Below are positions 1-8,714 of a DNA stretch of 14,139 nucleotides, piece after piece. Each line of letters opens with the position of its first letter. The stretch's first letter is position 1. The DNA is from Candidatus Omnitrophota bacterium. GTDB taxonomy: Bacteria > Omnitrophota > Gorgyraeia > Gygaellales > Profunditerraquicolaceae. Below the pieces are notes generated by a model, which saw only the letters and a program-made list of their open reading frames with translations, was not told the origin of the DNA and made no database searches. Made by a program: the position numbers and the translations under genes. The stretch covers positions 1-14,139 of the forward strand of contig JAUYDQ010000049.1 of the NCBI GenBank assembly GCA_030691725.1, given 5' to 3'.

Positions 1-1
1 G

Positions 2-856
2 CCCGCATTATATCTTAGTTGTATTTATGTAAGCGTGAAAACATTGAAGTTGCCCTCGGGCATAGGTGTGGTAATTAACGCATTAGAAATGATTATTATA
101 ACTTTTTTTGCCACGCGCATAGTGATTATGATTGTCGGCTATGGCCTTAATATATATGTAGCCAAAAAACAGGAAGATCCTATGTTGGTGCGCAGCCTTG
201 AGGGAATGTTACGGGCCGTTAAATTTTTGATTTGGGCGTTGGCTGTGATAATCCTCCTGGATAATCTTGGTTATAAAGTTTCCACAATAATCGCTGGGCT
301 AGGAATTGGCGGTATTGCGGTGGCTATAGCCAGCCAGGCGCTGCTTAAGGATTTCTTCAGTTATTTTTCCATAGTTTTTGACCGGCCATTTAAATTAGGG
401 GATTTTATCATCATTGGCGATTTCATGGGCACTGTTGAGCATATCGGGATTAAGACCACGCGCATACGCAGCTTAGGCGGAGAGCAGGTGGTATTCTCTA
501 ATACCGATCTTACAGACTCGCGCGTGCGTAATTATAAGCTTATGGAAAAAAGGCGCGTCTTATTCCGTATAGGCGTAACGTATCAAACCCCGCTTAGCCA
601 GTTAAAAGAAATTCCCGAAATTATCGAAAATATTATCAAGAATGCCAAGGATACGTCTTTTGACCGCGTCCACTTCTTTAGTTACGGAGATTTCAGCCTT
701 ATATTTGAAGTTGTATATTACGTTATCGGCTCCGATTACAATAAGTATATGGATATCCAACAGGAGATTAATTTTGCAATTAAAGAGGAGTTTGAAAAAC
801 GGAGTATAGAGTTTGCCTATCCTACACAAACGCTGTATATGCATAAGGCAACCTAA
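2..856 (+). CDS. MscS-family mechanosensitive channel (5' end cut by the window)
   Basis: MscS-type channels sit in the inner membrane and open under membrane tension to release solutes during hypo-osmotic shock. The pore-lining TM3 is clear in the Gly/Ala-rich stretch around IAGLGIGGIAVAIASQALLK, followed by the family's FDRPFKLGD link into the beta domain. The cytoplasmic vestibule follows (GTVEHIGIKTTRIRSLGGEQ and FSNTDL). Two further hydrophobic segments precede TM3. A GTG at 35 could serve as start, but it has no Shine-Dalgarno sequence, and the frame is open to the window edge with hydrophobic codons before it. I therefore read the gene as truncated on the left. It ends 33 nt before the next gene and may share its transcript. 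Family assignment is firm; the true start lies outside the window. Confidence 0.93.
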   Translation, partial: PALYLSCIYVSVKTLKLPSGIGVVINALEMIIITFFATRIVIMIVGYGLNIYVAKKQEDPMLVRSLEGMLRAVKFLIWALAVIILLDNLGYKVSTIIAGLGIGGIAVAIASQALLKDFFSYFSIVFDRPFKLGDFIIIGDFMGTVEHIGIKTTRIRSLGGEQVVFSNTDLTDSRVRNYKLMEKRRVLFRIGVTYQTPLSQLKEIPEIIENIIKNAKDTSFDRVHFFSYGDFSLIFEVVYYVIGSDYNKYMDIQQEINFAIKEEFEKRSIEFAYPTQTLYMHKAT

Positions 857-889
857 AGTGATGCTATTATATAACCTAAAGGAATTTTT

Positions 890-1252
890 ATGAAATCAGT
901 ATTTATTATATTTTTAACCGGCTTAGTTATTTTTCTGGGGTTTAGTGTTTCTTCCTTACGGAAGGAACTTTTGAATACGAGGGAGCGCACTACATTCCTT
1001 GAGGAAAGAAACGACTCGCTGCAGAAAGAATTGATGCGTTTGAACAGGGTTTGCAGCGAAAAGGAACAGTTTTTGGATGAAATCGAACAGAGCATTAGAG
1101 AACTGGAAAACAAGGTGCCACTGGAAACACTCCAGCGTCACATCCCCAAGAAAACGTGGGATGAAATAAAGCCGATTATTGATAGGCTTCAGGCATTTCG
1201 GGAGGCAAGAGAAAATAGCAACTCATCCGGAAAACATGAAGAAAACTTTTAA
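890..1252 (+). CDS. Small membrane-anchored coiled-coil protein, unknown function
   Basis: I do not recognise this 120-residue protein as a named family. Residues 3-21 form one hydrophobic N-terminal helix (anchor or uncleaved signal). Residues about 22-75 are rich in Leu, Glu, Arg and Lys with heptad-like spacing and predict a coiled coil. The C-terminal tail is polar and rich in Asn, Ser and Lys. The ATG is preceded by AAAGGA at 878-883, a usable ribosome-binding site. The stop overlaps the start of the AsmA-family gene by 17 nt, which points to translational coupling. A role alongside AsmA at the envelope is possible but only inferred from position. Confidence 0.75.
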   Translation: MKSVFIIFLTGLVIFLGFSVSSLRKELLNTRERTTFLEERNDSLQKELMRLNRVCSEKEQFLDEIEQSIRELENKVPLETLQRHIPKKTWDEIKPIIDRLQAFREARENSNSSGKHEENF

Positions 1253-3113
1253 GACTATAATCATTAGTTTATTTTTTCTTTTGGTCATCGTTGGTATCGG
1301 AGTTTTTATCTTTCTTAAGACCTTTAACTTTAACCGTTTCAAGCCGCAAATTATTGCTGCCAGCCAAAATGCGCTCGGGCGTTCAGTTGATTTTGCAAAG
1401 ATTGATTTAAAGCTCTCCTTAAAGAGCGGTATCCAACTTCGCCTGACGGATATAACTGTTGGTGAGCATCCTGACTTCGGGAAAGATAATTTCCTGACTG
1501 CTAAAGAGATAAATCTCGGCGTTTCCGTAAAAGAGCTTATTCTTAAAAGACAAATCCGGGTTTTGGGAGTTGAATGTAAATCCCCGCACATAACCATCAT
1601 CAGGCTTAAAGACGGACATATCAACGTGCAAGCATTTGGAGCGGCCGCGCAGGATAAGCAGCAAGCCATAGAGAGCCACCGGCAGAAACCGCAGAGTGAA
1701 TCTGTTCAACTGGCTGCTACGGGGTTGCCTGCGATATTCGTCAACCGTATTAATATAGATAATGCGCGCCTTGCGTATATCGATTATTCGTTTGGCCCTA
1801 AACTTTCTCTTATTTTTGACCGGATAACGCTTAAGGCAGAGAATTTTTCTTTAACCGAGCCTTTCCCGATTACGCTTCGCGCTTCCTTCGCAAGCGATTC
1901 TTGGAATATATTTGCAGAGGGTAAGGGCCAGGTCAATATGAACCGTCTTAGTTTTCTGCTTAAGGATGTAAAAGCTACAGCGGATCTTTCTACCTTGTCC
2001 ATGGATGCACTGCGCCGTCTTATACCGCAGCTAGAGGGGGTTCCTTTGCCGGAAGTCAAGTCCGGTGAGTTGTCAGCATCTGTTGATTTGTTTGAAGCCG
2101 GCCCTCAGGGGCTCATTGCTTTAAAAAGCCAAGGGATATTGACCAAAGGCACATTAAGGATGAAAGAGTTGGTTGCGCCAATAGATTCAATTGAGGCAAA
2201 ATTCACCATGAGTGAATCCGTAATTACGCTTAACAGTATGTCATTTTCTCTTGGCAAGGGCAGGGCAGAGCTTTCAGGAAATATCAACGATTATCTCTTT
2301 GGGCAAAACTATTCCCTTAAGGCAAAGGCCAGCGGGATTAACCTTGTTAAATGTATAGACCAGTCAGCATTCCCCGTTAAAGTAAAAGGCCTTGTCTTTG
2401 GGGAATTTGAGCTTAATGGGCAGGGATTTGATCCTCATACCATTCTTTCAAAGTTAAGCGGTAACGGCTCAGTGGAAATAAAAGAAGGGCAGTTGACCGA
2501 TATTAATGTGCTTAAAATGGTCTTGGATAAACTCTCGTTTGTACCGAACTTAGGAGCGGTTCTTGAAGCCGGCTTACCTGAGCGTTTTAAGGAAACGATA
2601 CGCCGGAAAGATACTGTGGTTACGGCGTTTAAGGCAGGCATAGGAATTAGTAACGGCTCTGTCCAGATACAGTCGCTTAATATGGCAGCAGATGGTTTTC
2701 TATTCCAAGGAAGCGGCGCTGTAGGATTTGATCAAAGTTATGCTTTTGACGGGTTATTTATAATTCCCCAAGATTTATCTTCCCGGATGGTCGGGGCCGT
2801 CCCCGAAATGGAATTTTTGCTCGATGAGGCAAAACAAATACGTTTTCCTTTGAAAGTTTCGGGAAAAGGCGCCTCAGTTTCTTTTATGCCGGACGTAAAA
2901 CAGATAGGCATTACTGCTATTAAACATAAGGGGCGTCAAGAGCTAGAGAAGATTTTGGACAAGGTTTTTGACCGTTCGTCCAAGGATGGTTCACAGCAGC
3001 CTTCGGCCGATTCCGAACCAGCAAAGGATGATTCTCCCGGAAGTACCGAAGAAAAGAAGAAGAGCGGCAAACAGCAACTCATCGAGGGGGTACTCGATAC
3101 AATTTTTAAGTAA
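1236..3113 (+). CDS. AsmA-family inner-membrane/periplasmic protein
   Basis: AsmA-like proteins have one N-terminal membrane helix and a large beta-rich periplasmic part; family members are implicated in outer-membrane assembly and phospholipid transport between membranes. This 625-residue protein fits. It has a basic start, a TM at about 7-27, then the AsmA N-terminal signature (FKPQIIAASQNALGRSVDF, LSLKSGIQLRLTDITVG). The AsmA-like C-terminal region is around residues 395-590 (GNGSVEIKEGQLTDINVLK). It ends in a charged Ser/Asp/Lys linker and a short amphipathic tail (LIEGVLDTIFK), common in the family. I chose the ATG at 1236 over a TTG at 1179 because the protein then begins just before the TM, as relatives do. 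It lacks a strong Shine-Dalgarno and overlaps the previous gene, so coupling is likely. The ATPase gene begins only 7 nt downstream. Confidence 0.9.
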   Translation: MKKTFKTIIISLFFLLVIVGIGVFIFLKTFNFNRFKPQIIAASQNALGRSVDFAKIDLKLSLKSGIQLRLTDITVGEHPDFGKDNFLTAKEINLGVSVKELILKRQIRVLGVECKSPHITIIRLKDGHINVQAFGAAAQDKQQAIESHRQKPQSESVQLAATGLPAIFVNRINIDNARLAYIDYSFGPKLSLIFDRITLKAENFSLTEPFPITLRASFASDSWNIFAEGKGQVNMNRLSFLLKDVKATADLSTLSMDALRRLIPQLEGVPLPEVKSGELSASVDLFEAGPQGLIALKSQGILTKGTLRMKELVAPIDSIEAKFTMSESVITLNSMSFSLGKGRAELSGNINDYLFGQNYSLKAKASGINLVKCIDQSAFPVKVKGLVFGEFELNGQGFDPHTILSKLSGNGSVEIKEGQLTDINVLKMVLDKLSFVPNLGAVLEAGLPERFKETIRRKDTVVTAFKAGIGISNGSVQIQSLNMAADGFLFQGSGAVGFDQSYAFDGLFIIPQDLSSRMVGAVPEMEFLLDEAKQIRFPLKVSGKGASVSFMPDVKQIGITAIKHKGRQELEKILDKVFDRSSKDGSQQPSADSEPAKDDSPGSTEEKKKSGKQQLIEGVLDTIFK

Positions 3114-3120
3114 TAAGACG

Positions 3121-5868
3121 ATGGCAGATAATACACAGACTAAATGGTATCAATTGTCAAAAGAAGAGGCTTTTAAAGCCTTAGAAACCAGGGATTCAGG
3201 GCTCACTTCTCAAGATGTAAAAGAGAGACTGAAGAATTATGGCTATAATGAGCTGAAATTTAAGAAAAAAAATCCCTTTATCAAATTCCTGCTTCAGTTC
3301 CACAATCCGTTGATTTATGTTTTGCTTGCCTCAAGCCTAATCTGCATTCTCTTAATTGCGGTTTGGCAGGAACATATGTGGAATGAGGTCATTATTATTC
3401 TCCTTGTAGTGCTTATTAATACTATTATCGGGTTTATTCAAGAGGGAAAAGCTGAAGGCGCGCTTGAGGCATTAAAAAAGATGATTGTGTTTGAATGTAG
3501 TGTGTTGAGAGAGGGAAGAGAAACCATTATCCCTGCCCGGGAATTAGTTCCCGGAGACATAGTTTTGTTGAAAAGCGGAGACAAAATTCCTGCGGATTTA
3601 AGGTTGTTCTACGCCAAAAACTTATCTTGCGATGAGTCTACGCTTACTGGTGAATCAACACCGGTTGAGAAAAATACCAAAGTTATCGAGAGAGAAAATT
3701 TACCGGTAGCAGATCAGGGCTGTATGGCTTTTAGCGGAACCTTTATCAGCCGGGGCACAGGCCAAGGAGTTGTCGTAGCAACCGCAGAGCAAACTGAATT
3801 TGGGAAAATTGCCAAACTTATGAAACAAATCCACCAGGTGATTACTCCTCTTCAAAGAAAATTGGCTGATTTTTCCCGCTTTTTAGTCTATATTATTCTA
3901 TTTGCCGCTTTTCTTAATTTTATCTTCGCAGTAATTTTTGGATATTCACCTGCTTTTTCTTTTCTTGCCTCAGTAGCCCTGGCAGTAGCAGCCATACCGG
4001 AGATGTTGCCGCCCCTGGTAACTGTTCTTCTAGCCTTAGCGGCGACAGTAATGGCTAAACGAAAAGCGCTTATTAGGAGGCTGCCGGCAGCAGAAACTTT
4101 AGGTTGCGTTACTGTCATATGTTCGGATAAGACAGGGACCCTTACTAAAAATCAGATGACTGTAACCAGGATTTATTGTGGCAATGAGGATTACCAGATA
4201 AACGGAGCAGGTTATGAGCCGAAAGGAGACTTTATTTTAAGAAACAATAAAATTGACCCAGCCTCAGAAAGCCGGGAATTAATTGAGATGTTGAGAGCAG
4301 GGTTTTTCTGTAATGAATCGACCTTGGTTAAAAATGAACAGGCTTATAATATCTTAGGAGACCCTACTGAAGGAGCATTAGTAGTTTCCGCAGCCAAAGC
4401 CGGGATACTTAAGAGAAATTCCAGATTTGATGTCCTGCCTTTTGAGTCAGGCCAGCAGTATATGGCTACCTTGCATGAAAATGAAGGGCAAAATATTATC
4501 TATTGTAAGGGCTCGCCGGAAAGAATCTTAAAGATGTGCCAGGGTCAGTTAGTTGAAGGTAGTGTTCAACCCTTAAGGGTTGAAGAGATGTTAACCAAAG
4601 CGGATGATATGGCAGGCCAGGCATTGAGGGTGCTGGCTTTTGCCTATAAGCCTGTATCGAAAGAAAAGAAATTGCTTGAGCCAAGGGATTTGGAGGGATT
4701 AATTTTTCTTGGGCTTCAAGGAATGATTGACCCGCCCCGCCAGGAAGCCATTGAAGCAGTTGGAAAATGTAAGAAAGCCGGAATAAGGTCAGTAATGATT
4801 ACCGGAGACCACGCTAAAACCGCAAAGGCAATCGCCCAGCAGTTAGGAATGGATGCAGAGACAGTGCTAACTGGAGAAGAAATACCTCAGATGAGCGATG
4901 CGCAACTTTACGAAGCCGTGGATAAGGTTTCGGTTTACGCCAGAGTTGCTCCGGAAGATAAATTCCGCATCGCGGTTCAATTAAAGAAAAGAGGCCATAT
5001 TGTGGCTATGACTGGCGATGGAGTAAATGATGCTCCGGCATTAAAGGCAGCGGATATTGGCGTAGCTATGGGAATAACCGGGACCGAGGTAAGCAAAGAA
5101 GCATCAGATATGGTTTTGGCTGATGATAACTTCGCTACCATTGTTGATGCTGTAGAAGAGGGAAGGCATGCATGGAAGAATCTTGAGAAGGCGATTCTTT
5201 ATACCCTTCCCACAAATGGCGGACAAGCCTTGTTAATTGCAGGGGCAATACTTTTGGTGCCATTTGTGCCCCTTTTTGCCGTTGCCTTACCGCTTCTTCC
5301 CATACATATCCTTTGGATAAATATGGCTGATTCAGTGTTTCTTACCCTGCCGCTTATTATGGAGCCCAAAGAGAAAGGGCTGCTTGAAGGTCCGCCGCGT
5401 AACCCAAAAGAAAAAATTGCTAACCGGTTATTCCTAATTAGAGTTGGGCAATTATCCATTGGAATGGCTTTTATAGGTTTTGCCGTTTTTCATTATTATG
5501 GACGGCTAGCTCTTTCAGCACCTATAGACAGCTTACGCATCGCTCAGGCCCAAACAGCTACATTTATGGCGATTATATTATTTCACTGCGGTTTTCTTAT
5601 TTCCGCGAGATCTGTGATGAAGTCCGTATTTACTTTTAGCCCGTTTTCCAATAAGTGGGTTCTTGCCGGGATTGCCACAACAATATTTATTAATCTGATG
5701 ATAATCTATGTTCCTTTTTTAAATAGCATATTTAGAACCGCGCCTTTTCCCAAAGAGTGGTGGCCGTTGATATTGTTATGTCTCTTTCCAGGGCTCATCA
5801 CTTTAGAGTTAGAGAAATTTTTCTGGAGGCACTCTAAAGGCAAAAGATTAAATCTTGCCTCCAAATAG
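3121..5868 (+). CDS. P2-type (SERCA/PMR1-like) cation-transporting P-type ATPase
   Basis: An ATP-driven cation pump of the inner membrane, 915 residues. In order: N-terminal cation-ATPase domain (about 5-75), A-domain TGES (176-179), M4 motif PEMLP (293-297), phosphorylation motif DKTGTLT with Asp336, nucleotide-binding KGSPE (463-467), hinge motif TGDGVNDAP (631-639), and the C-terminal M5-M10 bundle. All catalytic motifs are intact. Ion-site residues differ from SERCA: M4 Glu294 is kept, but by my alignment the M5 Glu is Gln702 and the M6 N-x-x-T-D is N734-M-A-D-S. Classical Ca2+ specificity is therefore not assured; Mg2+, Mn2+ or another cation is possible, and PEMLP in M4 recalls MgtA. 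The ATG at 3121 is the natural start. An in-frame upstream extension would run back into the AsmA gene and has no family similarity. A gap of 14 nt to the phosphorylase gene suggests cotranscription. Confidence 0.93.
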   Translation: MADNTQTKWYQLSKEEAFKALETRDSGLTSQDVKERLKNYGYNELKFKKKNPFIKFLLQFHNPLIYVLLASSLICILLIAVWQEHMWNEVIIILLVVLINTIIGFIQEGKAEGALEALKKMIVFECSVLREGRETIIPARELVPGDIVLLKSGDKIPADLRLFYAKNLSCDESTLTGESTPVEKNTKVIERENLPVADQGCMAFSGTFISRGTGQGVVVATAEQTEFGKIAKLMKQIHQVITPLQRKLADFSRFLVYIILFAAFLNFIFAVIFGYSPAFSFLASVALAVAAIPEMLPPLVTVLLALAATVMAKRKALIRRLPAAETLGCVTVICSDKTGTLTKNQMTVTRIYCGNEDYQINGAGYEPKGDFILRNNKIDPASESRELIEMLRAGFFCNESTLVKNEQAYNILGDPTEGALVVSAAKAGILKRNSRFDVLPFESGQQYMATLHENEGQNIIYCKGSPERILKMCQGQLVEGSVQPLRVEEMLTKADDMAGQALRVLAFAYKPVSKEKKLLEPRDLEGLIFLGLQGMIDPPRQEAIEAVGKCKKAGIRSVMITGDHAKTAKAIAQQLGMDAETVLTGEEIPQMSDAQLYEAVDKVSVYARVAPEDKFRIAVQLKKRGHIVAMTGDGVNDAPALKAADIGVAMGITGTEVSKEASDMVLADDNFATIVDAVEEGRHAWKNLEKAILYTLPTNGGQALLIAGAILLVPFVPLFAVALPLLPIHILWINMADSVFLTLPLIMEPKEKGLLEGPPRNPKEKIANRLFLIRVGQLSIGMAFIGFAVFHYYGRLALSAPIDSLRIAQAQTATFMAIILFHCGFLISARSVMKSVFTFSPFSNKWVLAGIATTIFINLMIIYVPFLNSIFRTAPFPKEWWPLILLCLFPGLITLELEKFFWRHSKGKRLNLASK

Positions 5869-5882
5869 AGAGGATAAAGAAT

Positions 5883-7610
5883 ATGGAAGAAGTAAAAAAA
5901 CTATTAGACAATTTTTCTGATTATATCGCTTATTTTTCTATGGAGGTCGGTTTAGATGAGAACCTTCCTACCTATGGCTTTGGCTATAAGGAAAGCCAAA
6001 CCATTGCCTTACTGGCCTATAGCGGAGGCTTGGGAGTCTTGGCAGGAGATTCCATAAGGTCAGCCGCTGATTTAAAACTCCCCTTTATGGCAGTGACTTT
6101 AATCAGTAAGAAAGGTTATTTTAAACAAGAACTTACGCCCGAAGGGAGACAAATCGAGCACTATATTAGCTGGAATCCGGAAGGATTTATGAAAATTTTA
6201 CCGCAGGAGATAGAAGTTGAAATTGAAAAGAGAAAAGTTAAGATTAAGGCCTGGCTTTACATAGTGGAAGGCAGCACAGACGGAAAAGTTATGGTCTTTT
6301 TTCTGGATACAGATGTGCAAGGGAATTCTGAGGAAGACAGGCGTATCACCGATTATCTTTACGGAGGCGATGAGAAATACAGGTTAAAACAAGAGATAGT
6401 CTTAGGTATAGGCGGAGTAAGGCTCTTGGAGGCATTAGGAATAAGGGTGAGAAAATATCATATGAATGAGGGGCATTCCAGCCTCCTGACTCTGGAGTTA
6501 TTAAAAAGGCATAATTTGAAGGTAGATACGGTAAAAGGCCTTTGCGTCTTTACCACACACACCCCTGTAGAGGCAGGCCATGATAAATTTTCTTATGAGT
6601 TAGTAGGAGAGATTTTAGGGGATTTTATCTCTTTTGAGATGCTCAAAGAGTTAGGAGGCAAAGGCCATCTTAATATGACCCTGCTGGCTTTAAATCTAAG
6701 CGGGAATGTAAACGGGGTCTCAAAAAAACATCGCGAGGTTTCACAAAAGATGTTTCCTTCTTATGAGATACACGCAATAACTAACGGCATCCACTCCTAT
6801 ACCTGGACACACCCTAGTTTTAGAAAATTATATGATAAATATCTTCCGGGCTGGGCAAATGAACCCGAAATTTTAGTCAGGGCAGAAACCATTCCTGATA
6901 ATGAGGTATGGCAAGCGCGTCTTGAAGCGAAAAAAGAACTCCTCGATTACGTTAATAGTTTGACTGCCGGAGATTTCTCGCATGAGGTTTTTACTATAGG
7001 TTTTGCCCGCAGGGTTGCTGTTTATAAGAGGCAAGCGCTATTATTTTCGGATTTAGAGAGGTTAAAAAAGATAAACAAAAAATATCCGTTTCAAATTGTC
7101 TTTGCCGGAAAGGCGCATCCCAAAGATGAGCCGGGCAAGAAAATGATTGAGCAGCTCTTTTCTTATATCAGAAGTTTAAAAGATGAAATTAAGATAGTTT
7201 ATCTAGCTGACTATAATATGGGTTTGGCCCATAAGCTGATAGCGGGGGTTGATTTATGGCTTAATACCCCGCAGAGTCCGATGGAGGCCTCAGGAACCAG
7301 CGGCATGAAAGCCGCTCACAACGGAGTGGTGAATTTCTCGGTTTTAGACGGGTGGTGGGCTGAGGGGTGGGTAGAGGGCGTTACTGGCTGGTCTATCGGG
7401 CCGCAGCCAAATGAAAAATTACCAGCTGAGGAGGCCTATCGCCGAGAATTGGAGGATATATATAATAAATTAGAATATGTAATTTTACCGATGTATTACG
7501 AACAAAGGGATAAATGGGTGGAGATAGTCCAGAATTCTATTGCAAAGATTGCCTATTTTTTTAATACCCACCGTATGATGCGCAGATACGTCACAGAGGC
7601 TTATTTTTAG
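5883..7610 (+). CDS. glgP: Alpha-glucan phosphorylase (GT35, short bacterial/archaeal type)
   Basis: This PLP enzyme releases glucose-1-phosphate from alpha-1,4-glucans such as glycogen in the cytoplasm. It is 575 residues, in the range of the short family rather than the 800-plus residues of E. coli GlgP/MalP. Diagnostic motifs are IAYFSMEVGL near the start, SGGLGVLAGDSIRSAADL, HMNEGHSS (193-200), THTPVEAGHD (225-234), AGKAHPKDEPGK, and EASGTSGMK with the predicted PLP lysine at 476, followed by NGVVNFSVLDGWWAEGW. A Shine-Dalgarno-like AGAGAGGA precedes the ATG. The oddity is about 15 extra residues (32-46) between LPTY and SGGLGVLAGD, where relatives normally run straight through. The reading frame is intact, so it is probably expressed. 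Its product could feed the sugar-nucleotide pool used by the trehalose genes downstream, but that link is inference. Confidence 0.93.
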   Translation: MEEVKKLLDNFSDYIAYFSMEVGLDENLPTYGFGYKESQTIALLAYSGGLGVLAGDSIRSAADLKLPFMAVTLISKKGYFKQELTPEGRQIEHYISWNPEGFMKILPQEIEVEIEKRKVKIKAWLYIVEGSTDGKVMVFFLDTDVQGNSEEDRRITDYLYGGDEKYRLKQEIVLGIGGVRLLEALGIRVRKYHMNEGHSSLLTLELLKRHNLKVDTVKGLCVFTTHTPVEAGHDKFSYELVGEILGDFISFEMLKELGGKGHLNMTLLALNLSGNVNGVSKKHREVSQKMFPSYEIHAITNGIHSYTWTHPSFRKLYDKYLPGWANEPEILVRAETIPDNEVWQARLEAKKELLDYVNSLTAGDFSHEVFTIGFARRVAVYKRQALLFSDLERLKKINKKYPFQIVFAGKAHPKDEPGKKMIEQLFSYIRSLKDEIKIVYLADYNMGLAHKLIAGVDLWLNTPQSPMEASGTSGMKAAHNGVVNFSVLDGWWAEGWVEGVTGWSIGPQPNEKLPAEEAYRRELEDIYNKLEYVILPMYYEQRDKWVEIVQNSIAKIAYFFNTHRMMRRYVTEAYF

Positions 7611-7665
7611 TAGCTTGTCTTGGCAAACATATTTTTGCGCCGCGGTTATAGCGTAGAAAAAAACA

Positions 7666-7890
7666 ATGCCCGATTGGTCTAGTCCTGTTGTATGTCCTAA
7701 ATGCGGTAGCACGGATACCCGCTTTGTCGAGCCTCATTACGAGATGTCGGTTTATCCCGCTGCCAGAGGAATGGACGAGCGGGACGTCGCCCCCCTTGGG
7801 GCGTACTATGCCGGCTACCACGGGTTTTACCCGGGGGGCTCCAGTGAGTGTAATATCTGTGGTTGCCGTTTTGAAATTGCGGAAGATTAG
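7666..7890 (+). CDS. Small zinc-ribbon protein, unknown function
   Basis: A 74-residue protein with two cysteine knuckles: Cys10-x2-Cys13 (VVCPKCGS) and Cys62-x2-Cys65-x-Cys67 (CNICGCRFE). They are separated by a 48-residue insert rich in Gly, Tyr, Pro and Ala (APLGAYYAGYHGFYPGG). The paired CxxC knuckles suggest one structural zinc ribbon. The partner, nucleic acid or protein, cannot be told. The insert is longer than in a simple ribbon. There is no good Shine-Dalgarno before the ATG. The stop lies 4 nt before the amidase gene and the ribosome-binding site of that gene sits inside this one, so the two are probably coupled. Confidence 0.72.
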   Translation: MPDWSSPVVCPKCGSTDTRFVEPHYEMSVYPAARGMDERDVAPLGAYYAGYHGFYPGGSSECNICGCRFEIAED

Positions 7891-7894
7891 GGCG

Positions 7895-8644
7895 ATGAAA
7901 AAGTATCTTTTCTTGGGGCTTATTATAAGTTCGTCTATTATTTTAAGTTCCTGTGTTACTGTTCCTCCCAAACCCGCAGTTTATCCTCCAAGAGAGATCT
8001 CTCCGAAATTACCTCAGCATATCTTAAGGCAAGATGTTGTTCATCTTGTAGCGCCAGGGGAGACTATCTGGCGCATAAGTAAGATGTACGACGTGCCAAT
8101 GCAGGATATTATGCGGGCAAACAATCTAGGGAAAGAAGAGGTATTAAAAAAAGGAGAGAACCTTTTAATTCCTCGCGCAGCTCCGGTTGTCCCGGTAATT
8201 CCCATTTACCCTTCTAAAAAATGGAAATATATCATTATTCACCACAGCGCTACTGATGAAGGAAGTTCTCTTTATTTTGATAAGTATCATCAGGGTAAAG
8301 GGTGGGAAGGTATAGGATATCATTTTGTCATTAACAACGGTACCGGGGGCAAGCAGGACGGACAGATTGAGGTTTCTCCCCGTTGGATAAAACAGGAAGA
8401 CGGCTCCCATTGCAGGGCAAACAATATGAATGAAAGAGCAATTGGAATTTGTCTCGTAGGCAATTTTAATAGAGAATATGTATCTTCGAAACAATTAGAC
8501 GCCTTAGTCTATTTGGTAAATATACTAAGAAGATATTATAAAATTCCTCTTAAAAGAATAATGGGGCATAATCAGGTTTTAGGCGCCAGGACAGAATGTC
8601 CGGGCAAGAACTTTTCTTGGACAAAGTTTAAAAATAGGTTATAA
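7895..8644 (+). CDS. LysM-containing N-acetylmuramoyl-L-alanine amidase lipoprotein
   Basis: A predicted peptidoglycan amidase that cleaves the bond between muramic acid and L-alanine. The 249-residue protein starts with a lipoprotein signal ending in lipobox LSSC (Cys20). The +2 residue is Val, so outer-membrane sorting is more likely than inner. One LysM domain follows (about 49-93, HLVAPGETIWRISKMYDVP), then a short Pro/Val linker and an Amidase_2/PGRP-type domain (about 110-245). Likely zinc ligands are His116 or 117 in IIIHHSAT, His225 in MGHNQV and Cys235 in TECPGKNF. The ATG at 7895 is chosen over longer in-frame starts because it opens a textbook lipoprotein signal and has GGAAG about 9 nt upstream; a longer start would overlap the zinc-ribbon gene. 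It could serve in wall remodelling or muropeptide recycling. Confidence 0.92.
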   Translation: MKKYLFLGLIISSSIILSSCVTVPPKPAVYPPREISPKLPQHILRQDVVHLVAPGETIWRISKMYDVPMQDIMRANNLGKEEVLKKGENLLIPRAAPVVPVIPIYPSKKWKYIIIHHSATDEGSSLYFDKYHQGKGWEGIGYHFVINNGTGGKQDGQIEVSPRWIKQEDGSHCRANNMNERAIGICLVGNFNREYVSSKQLDALVYLVNILRRYYKIPLKRIMGHNQVLGARTECPGKNFSWTKFKNRL

Positions 8645-8655
8645 CATAAAAATAC

Positions 8656-8683
8656 TTGACATTAATTTCTTTTGTGCTACTAT
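8656..8683 (+). promoter_or_regulatory. Predicted sigma70-type promoter of nikR
   Basis: A perfect -35 box TTGACA (8656-8661), a 16-nt spacer and TACTAT (8678-8683) preceded by TG one base upstream, giving an extended -10. Transcription would begin near 8690, leaving a leader of about 25 nt. That leader has no Shine-Dalgarno sequence before the nikR ATG. Read from sequence only. Confidence 0.7.
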
Positions 8684-8700
8684 TTTTACAAAAGTAATAC
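8674..8700 (+). promoter_or_regulatory. Candidate NikR operator, site 1
   Basis: GTGCTAC, 13 nt, GTAATAC: an imperfect dyad covering the -10 box and likely start site of nikR. It resembles the GTGTTAC-N13/14-GTAACAC type that I recall for Geobacter NikR, differing in one base per half. An overlapping perfect dyad CTTTTGT-N12-ACAAAAG (8669-8694) is an alternative reading. Position over the promoter suggests autorepression. Support rises because a closely matching site lies upstream of the next gene. Confidence 0.55.
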
Positions 8701-8714
8701 CAAAATAACCAATT

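Noticed and set aside
1179..1235. Longer AsmA start at a TTG codon
   Set aside because: The extra 19 residues are polar, lie inside the previous gene and precede the natural Met-Lys-Lys start of the membrane helix.
2968..3120. N-terminal extension of the ATPase into the AsmA gene
   Set aside because: It reads the AsmA tail in another frame, is rich in Arg and Pro with no ATPase similarity, and a good ATG is at 3121.
7611..7665. Promoter before the zinc-ribbon gene
   Set aside because: Hexamer-like pairs (TTGGCA or TTGTCT with TTATAG) have spacers of 20 nt or more.
7688..7894. Longer in-frame start for the LysM/amidase gene
   Set aside because: It overlaps the zinc-ribbon gene and would bury the lipoprotein signal peptide that begins at 7895.
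8669..8694. Perfect dyad CTTTTGT-N12-ACAAAAG as the main nikR operator
   Set aside because: Kept only as an alternative, because it is A/T-rich and does not recur in the second gap, whereas GTGCTAC does.
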